From: an uncultured Flavobacteriaceae bacterium
GTDB lineage: Bacteria > Bacteroidota > Bacteroidia > Flavobacteriales > Flavobacteriaceae
DNA length: 64,000 nt
Direction of reading: 5' to 3'
NCBI GenBank assembly: GCA_937901915.1
Contig: CALGUD010000028.1
Location: 8,475-72,474 of the forward strand
In this document: positions 35,526 to 43,809 of the stretch, piece by piece
Position numbering within the stretch: position 1 is the first letter of the stretch
Layout: every line of letters starts with the position of its first letter
Made by a program: the position numbers and the translations under genes
The notes under the pieces: model-generated
Seen by the model: the letters and a program-made list of their open reading frames with translations, nothing else
What the model was told of the DNA's origin: nothing
Databases searched by the model: none

Positions 35526-37725
35526 AAAAATATAATTTAAAGGTGGTGCCACTATCAGGTTTGCTACGTACTGTTATTTTACCCCCAAGAGCATCAATCT
35601 GGTTTTTGGTGATAAAAAGACCTATTCCACGGGCATCATCATTACCATGAAATGTTTTGTACATACCAAATATTTTATGCCCGTATTTCTCCAGATCCAT
35701 ACCAAGGCCATTATCTTTAATCGTAATTTTAGTATGTTTTTTTTGCTTCTTCGCACTTATAATAACAAGAGGTTTTCTTTCTTTAGAACTATATTTTAAG
35801 CTATTGGTAACTAAATTCAGTAAAATACTTTCTATATAAGCAGGAATGGTTTTCAAGTAAATGCTTTCTGGAATGTTTACTTTAACAATAGCATCTTTTT
35901 CTTTAATTAAAGTTTTAACGCTTAGTAAAGTTTCATTTGTTTCGTTCAGCAAATTTATAGGAACTTTATCTTCAGTTGTGGCACTGTTTATAACAACTAT
36001 TTCATTAAGGTTTAAAATGGTTTTATTGAGGTTATCTGAAGCCTGTTTAATTAAACGAAACATTTCATTCTTTGTTTGTTTATCAGTTTCTTCATGGTAC
36101 AGTTTTAATAATGAAGAAATATTAGTAGAGTGAGAACGTAAATTATGCGACACTATATGGGCAAAATTTAAAAGCCTTTTGTTTTGGCTACTGGTAACAT
36201 TGACCAGTTTCTTTAATTCTTTTTCATTTTTTTTAATGTTAGTAATATTATAATTTAAATCTATTATACCTATAATGTCTTTTTGACGGTCTCTTAAAGG
36301 AATTTTTGAAAACAAATACACATTTTCCTGGCCATTTTCATCTACAAATTTTAGTTCTTTGTCTATAATACTTTTACCTTTGTTTATAACCTTTTGGTCT
36401 TCTTTGTTAGAAACAGATATATAATCTTGTATGGTTTTTAAAGAATAATTGCCTGTATTTAGTTTTGTGTATAAATCCTCAGTATTATTTATTAGTATTT
36501 TTTCACCCTCAAAATTTTTAACAGACACATTTACAGGGATATTGTGAATAATGGACTTTAGTAATTCCCGTTCCTGGTATAATTTTTCGTTTAATTTTTT
36601 TTCATGTGTTATATCTTTTACCTGAGAAATGAAATGTATAGGTTGCCCAAATTCATCGGCAACCATTGCTACTGCAAGATGGATCCACACTATATCTCCA
36701 TTTTTATGTATATAGCGTTTTTCCATGGTATAACTTTTACGTGTACCCTTAATAAGCTCATTAAGCAATTCTAAATCGGAGCTAAGGTCTTCCGGATGTG
36801 TAATGTTCTGAAAAGTTAATGATTTTAATTCCTTGCGTGTGTAACCCACAATTTCACACAGGCTGTCGTTTACATCTTTCCATGTTCCATCTGGGCTTAC
36901 AAGGGCCATTCCTATAGCCGAAGATTTAAAAGCAATCCTGAATTTTTCTTCACTTTTTGTTACCTTCTCTTCAAGTAATTTTTCATTGGTTATATCCTGC
37001 AAAATACCATGAACACGGGTACATACCCCATTTTCAAATTCTGTTTCACCAATAATACGAATCCATTTTAATTTATTTTTGAATGTCTTAATTTTTATTA
37101 TATCAGTAAGCTTTCCTCCTGCTTTTGGCAATTCCTGACTGTTCTTAATTAGCCTCAATCTATCGGTTTCATTTACAAAAAAATTGAAAATATTTTCCAG
37201 TGTTGGAACAAAACTTTTAGGAGCTTCGTGTATCTGGTAGGTAATATCAGACCAATGAATTGTGTTTTCTGGGAGTTTACGTTCCCACCAGCCCACTTTG
37301 GATACTTTAATAGCCTCTTCAAGTAAATTACTGGTTTCCTGAAGTTGATTTTTTCGCTCTACTTGTTTTGTGATATCGTCAGAATAAATAATTACCCCTC
37401 CAATTTTATTATCGTCATCTAGCCATGGTTTTACTTCCCATTTAACCCAATGTACTGTGCCGTCCTGCCTAACAAACTTATCTTCTTCCTTTTTTCTGAT
37501 GTTTCCATTAAGAGCGTCCTTATGAGCTGATTTCCATTCGTCCCTTATCTCAGGGAAAACATCGTAGTGACATTTTCCCAGAATGTGAGATCTTTTTAAT
37601 TTAAATTTTGAAATCCATAAATCAGAGACCTCAATGTAATGCATCTTGGTATCAAATACAGCAATAGTTTGTGGCAATTGCCTTATGATTGCAAAATCTT
37701 TATTATATTTTTGTTTAGGACTCAA
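35515..37725 (-). CDS. multi-PAS sensor histidine kinase
   Basis: The 736-residue kinase has no transmembrane segment, so it is probably cytoplasmic. It carries four PAS-type domains: about residues 13-125 (first, with DGTVHWVKWEVKPW), 130-250 (second), 259-376 (third, with the IGMALVSPDGTWKDVNDSL motif and the VKDITHEKKL end), and 388-495 (fourth). The histidine phosphotransfer helix follows, with the H-box AHIVSHNLRSH and phosphorylated His527. The ATP-binding domain has the N box NLVTNSLKYS, DNGLGMD (G1) and GIGLFITKNQ (G2). It is co-translated with a single receiver. The signal sensed (redox, light or metabolite) is not readable. Confidence 0.9.
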   Translation of the reverse strand: MSPKQKYNKDFAIIRQLPQTIAVFDTKMHYIEVSDLWISKFKLKRSHILGKCHYDVFPEIRDEWKSAHKDALNGNIRKKEEDKFVRQDGTVHWVKWEVKPWLDDDNKIGGVIIYSDDITKQVERKNQLQETSNLLEEAIKVSKVGWWERKLPENTIHWSDITYQIHEAPKSFVPTLENIFNFFVNETDRLRLIKNSQELPKAGGKLTDIIKIKTFKNKLKWIRIIGETEFENGVCTRVHGILQDITNEKLLEEKVTKSEEKFRIAFKSSAIGMALVSPDGTWKDVNDSLCEIVGYTRKELKSLTFQNITHPEDLSSDLELLNELIKGTRKSYTMEKRYIHKNGDIVWIHLAVAMVADEFGQPIHFISQVKDITHEKKLNEKLYQERELLKSIIHNIPVNVSVKNFEGEKILINNTEDLYTKLNTGNYSLKTIQDYISVSNKEDQKVINKGKSIIDKELKFVDENGQENVYLFSKIPLRDRQKDIIGIIDLNYNITNIKKNEKELKKLVNVTSSQNKRLLNFAHIVSHNLRSHSTNISSLLKLYHEETDKQTKNEMFRLIKQASDNLNKTILNLNEIVVINSATTEDKVPINLLNETNETLLSVKTLIKEKDAIVKVNIPESIYLKTIPAYIESILLNLVTNSLKYSSKERKPLVIISAKKQKKHTKITIKDNGLGMDLEKYGHKIFGMYKTFHGNDDARGIGLFITKNQIDALGGKITVRSKPDSGTTFKLYFYES

Positions 37726-37885
37726 TGTTTTGTAAAAAAAAGTTCATACTAATATAGGTATTTTCTTAACAACATAATATTATCTCGCAAAAGTGTGTAA
37801 TTTTTATTTTTCAAAAAAATTGAAGTCAAATAAAATAAAAGGTGAACAAAATAGGGCTGATACTAATTATTTTCGCAAATTTTGT

Positions 37886-37893
37886 TACTTTTG
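37886..37893 (+). promoter_or_regulatory. -7-like box before the thioredoxin-fold gene
   Basis: TACTTTTG matches the TAnnTTTG box 29 bases before the ATG. No convincing -33 TTTG is present upstream at the usual spacing. Confidence 0.4.
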
Positions 37894-37921
37894 GTTTAGT
37901 AATTAATGTAATTTTGAATAC

Positions 37922-38218
37922 ATGTCAAAATTTGGTGAATTAATTGATATCAATGTTCCGGTGCTGTTGGACTTTTATACAGACTGGAATGAAGCTGCAA
38001 ATGCTATGCACCCGGTATTAAAAGATGTGGCAGCAGCCATGGGGGACAAAGCTAAAGTGATTAAAATTGATGTTGACAAAAATCAGGAATTAGCCGATGC
38101 CTTGCGTGTTAAAGGGTTGCCAACCCTTATGATATACAAAAACGGTGAAATGGTGTGGCGACAAAGCGGTGAGCAGGATGCTAATACCTTGATAAGTCTT
38201 TTACAGGAATATGCTTAA
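37922..38218 (+). CDS. thioredoxin-fold protein lacking the CxxC active site
   Basis: The 98-residue protein is a complete thioredoxin fold: the DFYTDW strand-turn, a KVIKIDVDKN strand, and the cis-proline loop GLPTLMIY. The active-site CGPC is replaced by Asn-Glu-Ala-Ala (residues 23-26, bases 37988-37999). It contains no cysteine, so it cannot act as a disulfide oxidoreductase. The strong conservation of the rest suggests a binding or chaperone-like role. It overlaps the convergent deacetylase gene by four bases. Confidence 0.9.
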   Translation: MSKFGELIDINVPVLLDFYTDWNEAANAMHPVLKDVAAAMGDKAKVIKIDVDKNQELADALRVKGLPTLMIYKNGEMVWRQSGEQDANTLISLLQEYA

Positions 38219-38835
38219 AAAACAATTTCTTTAAATAAATAGCCTTCATTGGTAAAAAAGTCCAATGTTTGGCTTAATGCATATTTCATGTTTTTTTCAG
38301 CTTTAAAACTATCATGAAAAACAATAATGCTTCCCGGGCTTGAATTTTTTATTACATTGTTGGCAGTTTCTTTAATTGATGTTTTAGTATTCCAGTCTAT
38401 GGCCACAACATCCCACATTATAATTTCATAACCTAATTTTTGTAATGCCTTGGCTTTAGGTATTGTTATTTTTCCATAAGGAGGCCGGAAAAGTTTGGAT
38501 TTTACAAAAAATGAAGTCTCCTTTACACTATTTATATATTCTTCCGGATTAGTATTCCAGCCTTTTAAATGTGTAAATGTATGATTGCCTACAGCATGTC
38601 CGTCAGAAAGTATCCTATTGTATATTTCAGGGTGTTTTTGTACATTTTTACCTATACAGAAAAAAGTAGCCTTGGCATTGTATTCAGATAATTTATTTAA
38701 CACCCAGTCAGTTATTTCAGGGGTAGGGCCGTCGTCAAAAGTTAAGTATAGATTTTTACCCGGTGATTTTATGTCCCATACATATGATGGGAAAAGTAAT
38801 TTAACGAATTTAGGAGTTTTAGGGATTAATATCAT
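38215..38835 (-). CDS. polysaccharide deacetylase (NodB homology)
   Basis: The 206-residue protein carries the NodB catalytic residues: LTFDDGPTPE (catalytic and metal Asp), the HTFTHLKGW zinc-binding histidines, and RPPYGK. Carbohydrate esterase family 4 members of this length deacetylate chitooligosaccharides or peptidoglycan, or act as sugar deacetylases in the envelope. No signal peptide is obvious. It lies between the thioredoxin-fold gene and the DUF2723 gene. Confidence 0.88.
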   Translation of the reverse strand: MILIPKTPKFVKLLFPSYVWDIKSPGKNLYLTFDDGPTPEITDWVLNKLSEYNAKATFFCIGKNVQKHPEIYNRILSDGHAVGNHTFTHLKGWNTNPEEYINSVKETSFFVKSKLFRPPYGKITIPKAKALQKLGYEIIMWDVVAIDWNTKTSIKETANNVIKNSSPGSIIVFHDSFKAEKNMKYALSQTLDFFTNEGYLFKEIVF

Positions 38836-38859
38836 TATAAAACAACTAACACGTTCATA

Positions 38860-41800
38860 CTACTCCACTACTGAATCGGGAACTTTTTCTTCAATATCGA
38901 TGCCATCTATAGAAACAGAAACCGAATCCTGAACAATAGTATCTTCTATAATTGAATCAAACATGTCCTCAACAGTTTCTTCAGGTTGTGGTTCTCTGTA
39001 AAAATGAGGAAATAGTTCGAGATACTGGTTAAATTTAGAAGCTTCATCTACGGCTACATCTTTGTCTCCATTTACAACAACTATGTCAATTAGGCTTCTG
39101 TAGCGTTCAATATCCGTTATAATTTCAGAGCCTAAAGTACGCTGTTTCATGATATCAAGACTACTGTAATATTCCAAATTTTCCTGATATTTTTTAGTTA
39201 GTTTGTAATACAGGTCCCTGGCTTTTTCTTTTTCGCCTACTTTATAATAACCATCAACGTAAGGTTCCAGGAAAACATAATAACCAAAATAACCAAAAGG
39301 CATTTTTTCCATAGCCAGATCCAGAATTTCTTTTGCCTTCTCCTTTTTATCTTCATTTAAAAGTTGTTCCACCAACCTCGCAAGGTTACCTCTGTAATTA
39401 ATGCTGTTTTTCCTGGTCTCGGGGTCATGGTATATATCGGGGGAGTTAGAATTACCCCAATCCCATTCTTTTACTATACTGTACATTAGGTCCCCATCTA
39501 TTCTTCCCATTTCATAAGGGTTTCGTTGGCTTATGGGAGTTTTAACGGGTACTAATTTGTATACCAGGCCATCCAACTGCAAATAATCTTTCATCCACAT
39601 GTATTCAGCATTGTCAAAACTACCACCGGTAAAATAAATAGGTCTTTCCCAGTTATTGTTTGCTAATAGATCGAGCATTAATATCCTGTTTTTTGGAAGC
39701 GCACTAGGGAGGTCTATGTCTATATAATCTACAATATTTGCAGTATCTTTTTCTTTTACTAAACCGGTTTTAAGCACATTTTCTTTGTTTACCGGAACCC
39801 TTATTTTGTTGGTTGGATAAAAAATGATATTCAAATAGTTTTCCGGATATTGGCTTATGTCACCTCCCTGGCGTTTTATAAGGGTTTTTAAAGTATGGTC
39901 ATCATTAGCAATCCAATCCATGAACTTTTTAATGTCCCAGCGTTCATCAGTTAATGCCTGGTGATAAACTGCATCTCTCACCCCATAAGCATATTTGTTA
40001 TGTGTTAGTTGGGAAGGTATCGGGTCACTTTCATATGCTTTCCTTTTCATCTGGTCAATATACCAATCTGTAGCAAACAGACTCGTGTTTATTGTGCGAA
40101 CATCAGTCCGGTAACCTTCAATTTCCTGTGCATACCAAAGTGCAAAGGTGTCATTATCGCCAATAGTAAACAACATGGCCCCAACATCTTCCTGTACAGA
40201 CTCTAAATATGATTTAGCCATGGATTGTGCAGTATACCTGCCGGATCGATCGTGGTCATCCCAGTTTTGATAAGCCATTACTACAGGAACCGCCAGTAAA
40301 CAAACCACAGTTACAACTGGTGCCAGAATTTTTGGGGTTAATAGTTTTTTGAATTCCTCAAATAAAGCATAAACTCCCATTCCTATCCAAATGGCAAATA
40401 TATAAAAGGATCCCACCAGGGCATAATCGCGCTCCCGGGGTTCAAATGGCCTTTCATTTAAATATAATTTGAGAGCTACACCGGTAAATATAAACAGGAT
40501 AAAGAGTACCCAGAATTGTTTCTTGTTTTTTGTAAGCTGAAATATAAAACCGATAATACCCAGAATTAGAGGTAAAAAGAAATACGTATTTCTTCCCTTA
40601 TTGTTTTTCATGTCAGACGGAAGATTCTCCTGGGAGCCTAAAAACAACTCATCAATAAAATTAATTCCACTGAGCCAGTTGCCATTATTGTCGTATTTAC
40701 CCTGAATATCATTTTGTTTTCCAACATAATTCCACATAAAATACCGCAGGTACATATATCCTATCTGGAACTCAAAGAGATAGTGCATGTTCTGCCAAAA
40801 GCTTGGTTTTTCTACTATCAGATATTCTTTAAACTGTTTTATAAATTGAACATATTCTTCCTCATCAACCGCACCTGTTTGCAGGTCACTTTTAATTTGT
40901 CTGACAGCAGTTCTTAATTCTTCACTTTCTTTATAATATTCAGGTTTAATTTTAATATTTAACGGCCCGGTAATTTTCATGTAATTATCAGCATGTTCAC
41001 TGCTCCACATACGCGGTAAAACCCCCACATGGTCAGAATGTGGAGCTACACGAGCGTCTTTGTAATCATTAACAATAATATATTTCCCGGTTTTATAGTC
41101 ACGTTCATACTTAGGTTTATCATCCATATGCGGATCTATAGGATCCTGTCCTGCATAAGCATCTGAGTACATGGGACCGTAGAACAAATGGGTTTCCGGG
41201 TATTGTTCAAGATTATAATATGCGAGTAAAAGACGAGCATCCGAAGGGCTGTTCTCGTTGATAACAGTGCCTGCATTGGCCCTTATGGGTATCATTAACC
41301 AGGTAGAAAATCCTATCAGTACAAACATCACACATAAAACGATGGTGTTTAATTGAATGTATCCTCGGTCCCTGGTATATTTTAATCCAAAATAAAATGC
41401 AGCAATTATTAATAAACCGGCAATAATGGTGCCCGAATTAAATGGCATACCAATACTGTTTACAAAAAATACCTCCAGGTAACCAAATAATCGCATTACA
41501 TTGGGAAGTAATAATTTAAATATAAATAATAGGATGGCTACCGAAATTACGTTTGCCAGTATAAATGATTTAGCAGTTATATTCTCATAGTTTTTGAAAT
41601 AGTAGATCATACCAATGGCGGGAATAGTCAATAAAGCCATGAAATGAACACCAAAAGAAAGACCTATTACCAATGAAATGAGTATAAGCCAGCGATTGCC
41701 CCGGGGTTCATGCATTTCATCAGACCAGCGCAAGCCCATCCAGAACATAAGAGACATTAAAAATGTAGCCATTGCATAAACTTCCGCCTCTACAGCATTA

Positions 41801-42219
41801 AACCAGAAACTATCTGAAAATGTATATACCAGGCTTCCTACTACACCACTTCCGAATATTGCTATGGCATTGGATAAAGAAATTTCACTTTCTTTTAATA
41901 CGATCTTTTTAGTGAGGTTGGTAATGGTCCAGAACATAAAAAGTATGGTAAATGCGCTGGAAAAAACAGACATATAATTCACCATTAAAGCAACTGATTC
42001 AGGTTCGGACGCAAACATGGCAAAAAAAGCACCCATAATTTGAAAGAATGGTGCCCCTGGGGGGTGTCCTACCTGTAACTTTGCCGAAGTTGAAATATAT
42101 TCCCCTGCATCCCAAAAACTTGCCGTTGGTTCAACGGTTAGAGAATACGTAATAAATGCAATTAAAAAAACTATCCAGCCAAGAATAGTATCCCATTTTT
42201 TAAATTGTATTGTTAACAT
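38860..42219 (-). CDS. DUF2723 protein, glycosyltransferase-like
   Basis: The 1119-residue membrane protein has an N-terminal DUF2723 segment (SFWDAGEYISTSAKLQVGHPPGAP, split here as SFWDAGEYIST and KLQVGHPPG), with the aspartate-glutamate pair typical of the GT-C/protein O-mannosyltransferase-like fold. About ten or more transmembrane helices follow, then a large periplasmic domain (about residues 660-950) and a C-terminal TPR-like helical region (about 950-1119). A glycosyl donor from the lipid-linked pool is typical of GT-C proteins. The acceptor is unknown; protein O-glycosylation of envelope proteins is plausible in this phylum. Confidence 0.88.
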   Translation of the reverse strand: MLTIQFKKWDTILGWIVFLIAFITYSLTVEPTASFWDAGEYISTSAKLQVGHPPGAPFFQIMGAFFAMFASEPESVALMVNYMSVFSSAFTILFMFWTITNLTKKIVLKESEISLSNAIAIFGSGVVGSLVYTFSDSFWFNAVEAEVYAMATFLMSLMFWMGLRWSDEMHEPRGNRWLILISLVIGLSFGVHFMALLTIPAIGMIYYFKNYENITAKSFILANVISVAILLFIFKLLLPNVMRLFGYLEVFFVNSIGMPFNSGTIIAGLLIIAAFYFGLKYTRDRGYIQLNTIVLCVMFVLIGFSTWLMIPIRANAGTVINENSPSDARLLLAYYNLEQYPETHLFYGPMYSDAYAGQDPIDPHMDDKPKYERDYKTGKYIIVNDYKDARVAPHSDHVGVLPRMWSSEHADNYMKITGPLNIKIKPEYYKESEELRTAVRQIKSDLQTGAVDEEEYVQFIKQFKEYLIVEKPSFWQNMHYLFEFQIGYMYLRYFMWNYVGKQNDIQGKYDNNGNWLSGINFIDELFLGSQENLPSDMKNNKGRNTYFFLPLILGIIGFIFQLTKNKKQFWVLFILFIFTGVALKLYLNERPFEPRERDYALVGSFYIFAIWIGMGVYALFEEFKKLLTPKILAPVVTVVCLLAVPVVMAYQNWDDHDRSGRYTAQSMAKSYLESVQEDVGAMLFTIGDNDTFALWYAQEIEGYRTDVRTINTSLFATDWYIDQMKRKAYESDPIPSQLTHNKYAYGVRDAVYHQALTDERWDIKKFMDWIANDDHTLKTLIKRQGGDISQYPENYLNIIFYPTNKIRVPVNKENVLKTGLVKEKDTANIVDYIDIDLPSALPKNRILMLDLLANNNWERPIYFTGGSFDNAEYMWMKDYLQLDGLVYKLVPVKTPISQRNPYEMGRIDGDLMYSIVKEWDWGNSNSPDIYHDPETRKNSINYRGNLARLVEQLLNEDKKEKAKEILDLAMEKMPFGYFGYYVFLEPYVDGYYKVGEKEKARDLYYKLTKKYQENLEYYSSLDIMKQRTLGSEIITDIERYRSLIDIVVVNGDKDVAVDEASKFNQYLELFPHFYREPQPEETVEDMFDSIIEDTIVQDSVSVSIDGIDIEEKVPDSVVE

Positions 42220-42404
42220 GAATTATTGTTTCTGTCAGACAGCGAATTTAAGAATAAATAAATAGATGAAAATGTTATTTTCAGAAACGTTAACAAGAAA
42301 GGAATATTACACCTTTAAATTAATTTAAAAAATGTTTGTGCAAATAAAAGATTGATGTAAATTTGCATCCGCTATACCGGAAGGTATATTTACATTTACA
42401 CGAA
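42220..42404. other. gene-free spacer before tRNA-Gln
   Basis: This interval holds only the promoter of tRNA-Gln (42335-42365). I see no coding frame, repeat or structured RNA in the rest of it. Confidence 0.6.
42335..42365 (+). promoter_or_regulatory. promoter of tRNA-Gln
   Basis: A TTTG at 42335-42338 is followed after 19 bases by TAAATTTG (42358-42365), a full match to the Bacteroidetes -33/-7 pattern. The tRNA begins about 40 bases downstream of the -7 box. Confidence 0.65.
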
Positions 42405-42476
42405 TGGCCTATGGTGTAATTGGTAACACAGCTGATTTTGGTTCAGTCGTTCAAGGTTCGAGTCCTTGTAGGCCAA
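42405..42476 (+). tRNA. tRNA-Gln (anticodon TTG)
   Basis: The acceptor stem pairs TGGCCTA (42405-42411) with TAGGCCA (42469-42475), followed by discriminator A. The anticodon loop TTTTGGT gives the anticodon TTG at 42438-42440, reading CAA and CAG. The T arm carries GGTTCGAGTCC. No CCA is encoded. A terminator-like hairpin follows at 42491-42518. Confidence 0.96.
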
Positions 42477-42499
42477 CAGAAACAAATGATCCTTCTCAA
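42468..42499 (+). repeat. direct repeat, copy 1 (tRNA-Gln 3' end)
   Basis: A 32-base sequence covers the last eight bases of the acceptor stem, discriminator, and the start of the terminator. It recurs at 42621-42652 with a single mismatch (G versus T at the eleventh-twelfth base). Confidence 0.9.
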
Positions 42500-42518
42500 A
42501 ATGAGAGGGATTTTTTTT
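42491..42518 (+). terminator. terminator of tRNA-Gln
   Basis: CCTTCTC (42491-42497) pairs with GAGAGGG (42503-42509), with one G-T pair, followed by a run of eight T residues. It ends the tRNA transcript. Confidence 0.85.
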
Positions 42519-42544
42519 GGAAAAAAAATTTTATTATTAAGATA

Positions 42545-42605
42545 CAAGGACGAGAAGCCTGCCCTGAGCGCTAGTCGAAGGGAGTCCTTCCTGCCCGTCC
42601 GAAAT
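42545..42605. repeat. REP-like palindromic repeat
   Basis: GGACG (42548-42552) and CGTCC (42596-42600) bound a segment with the motif CCTGAGCGCTAGTCGAAGGG (42563-42582). This resembles the common bacterial intergenic CTGAGC...TCGAAG repeats. Related degenerate copies follow to about 42765. They contain no reading frame. Confidence 0.6.
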
Positions 42606-42620
42606 AAAAATGTAGGCGGG

Positions 42621-42652
42621 GTAGGCCAACATAAACAAATGATCCTTCTCAA
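42621..42652 (+). repeat. direct repeat, copy 2
   Basis: The 32-base second copy starts with the tRNA acceptor end (GTAGGCCAAC) and runs into another terminator-like hairpin (CCTTCTC 42644-42650, GAGAGG 42655-42660, then TTTTT). It lies 153 bases after copy 1. The rest of the tRNA is absent. Confidence 0.9.
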
Positions 42653-42669
42653 CCGAGAGGTTTTTGTAG

Positions 42670-42700
42670 ATAGGTGGCTGAGGCTCTCGAAGCCACCTAT
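42670..42700. repeat. inverted-repeat element
   Basis: ATAGGTGGCT (42670-42679) pairs perfectly with AGCCACCTAT (42691-42700) around an 11-base loop that carries GAGGCTCTCGA, another variant of the REP-like family. No gene occupies the interval. Confidence 0.75.
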
Positions 42701-42828
42701 TGGGCCTTACTACCTAAATTCTTCATAGTCTCTGCTGAGTGACAGTCAGGCGAGGCAGTCGAAATTAACCTAATAAAAAAAGTATACAATTACACGATTA
42801 AACAATTAAACGAATCAACAATTATGTG

Positions 42829-43647
42829 CTATATTTTAAAAGTTATAACCGGCCTGATAGCATGATTTGCTAAATCTTCACCAATACTACCACTGAAAAA
42901 GTGATCTAATCCGCTTCTTCCGTGAGTACTTATGCCAATAATATTTGCATTAATTGATTGTGAAAAATTTAAAATTCCCTGTTCAACAGTATCGTCATTA
43001 TAGATATTTATAGTATAATTTTTTGGTTTTAGCTTTTTAATGTAACTATTAATTTTTGAATTGGTCTCACTTGTTGTAGTAAATAAATGAGGAGTGTTAA
43101 CATAAAGTAAATGTATTGTTGCTTCAAAACTATCGGCAAATTTAACGGCATTTTTATAGGCTTTCAATGATGAATCTTCAAAATCACATGCATACACAAA
43201 ATCATCAATTTTAAAAGCATCTACTTTTTCTTTTAGAATGAGAACAGGTATATCGGAATTACGGACCACCTTTTCTGTATTAGACCCTATAAACATTTCT
43301 TTTAGGCCGGTTGCGCCACTGGATCCCATAACAATAAGGTCTATTTTATTTTCTTTCGAAAAATCTTTAATGCCATCACTTATTTTATAGGATTCGACAG
43401 CCTCATGCACAGTAATATCTTTTAGATACGGCTTAGCTTTAAATTTTTCAAACTTCTGTTGAGCAAGTTTCATAAAAAAAACAGCTTCAGGTATTTGGCC
43501 CGAATCTACAGTTGCAAGGTGCAAGGGAAGTTCCAGTACGTGAAGCAAATGAATATCAGCCTTAAATTTTTTTGCAAGCTGAGCTGCCACTTTTAGAGCA
43601 TACTCTGATTGTGGCGAAAAATCGGTTGGGACTAAAATGTGTTTCAT
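42829..43647 (-). CDS. tandem universal stress protein
   Basis: The 272-residue protein contains two Usp domains, residues about 1-145 and 150-272. The first carries the nucleotide-binding loop GSSGATGLKEMFIGSNTEKV (split as GSSGATGL and GSNTEKV), consistent with the G2xG9xG-S/T motif. The second has GISTHGRSGLDHFFSGS. The start chosen is the ATG at 43645-43647 (MKHILVPTDFS); the open frame begins 11 codons earlier but those residues are not conserved. It is monocistronic. Confidence 0.9.
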   Translation of the reverse strand: MKHILVPTDFSPQSEYALKVAAQLAKKFKADIHLLHVLELPLHLATVDSGQIPEAVFFMKLAQQKFEKFKAKPYLKDITVHEAVESYKISDGIKDFSKENKIDLIVMGSSGATGLKEMFIGSNTEKVVRNSDIPVLILKEKVDAFKIDDFVYACDFEDSSLKAYKNAVKFADSFEATIHLLYVNTPHLFTTTSETNSKINSYIKKLKPKNYTINIYNDDTVEQGILNFSQSINANIIGISTHGRSGLDHFFSGSIGEDLANHAIRPVITFKI

Positions 43648-43734
43648 AATTATAATATTTATCTTTCTATAAAGATACAATTTGAATCTGTTTTATAAAT
43701 GATATTGGTTATGATCAATAATAAATTTTTTTTG

Positions 43735-43742
43735 TATATTTG
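43735..43742 (+). promoter_or_regulatory. -7 box of the rimP operon
   Basis: TATATTTG matches the TAnnTTTG box; no -33 TTTG is visible at the right distance. The predicted start, about 43749, lies just before the attenuator-like hairpin. Confidence 0.5.
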
Positions 43743-43771
43743 CACCGTTGAAAGCAAAATATCTGTTTTCT

Positions 43772-43797
43772 GAGGGGACATAAAGTCCCCTCTTTTT
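43772..43797 (+). terminator. attenuator-like hairpin in the rimP leader
   Basis: GAGGGGAC (43772-43779) pairs perfectly with GTCCCCTC (43785-43792) around an ATAAA loop, followed by five T residues. It is a complete intrinsic terminator in the leader, 13 bases before the rimP ATG, downstream of the predicted promoter. Confidence 0.7.
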
Positions 43798-43809
43798 ATA
43801 CTGGAAACT

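Noticed and set aside
42405..42652. Prophage or genomic island integrated at tRNA-Gln
   Set aside because: Only 153 bases separate the repeats and no integrase or cargo gene is present; at most a scar remains.
42420..42728. Open frames across tRNA-Gln and its repeat region
   Set aside because: They overlap the tRNA and the REP-like palindromes and show no conserved protein sequence; the repeated peptide blocks just reflect the DNA direct repeat.
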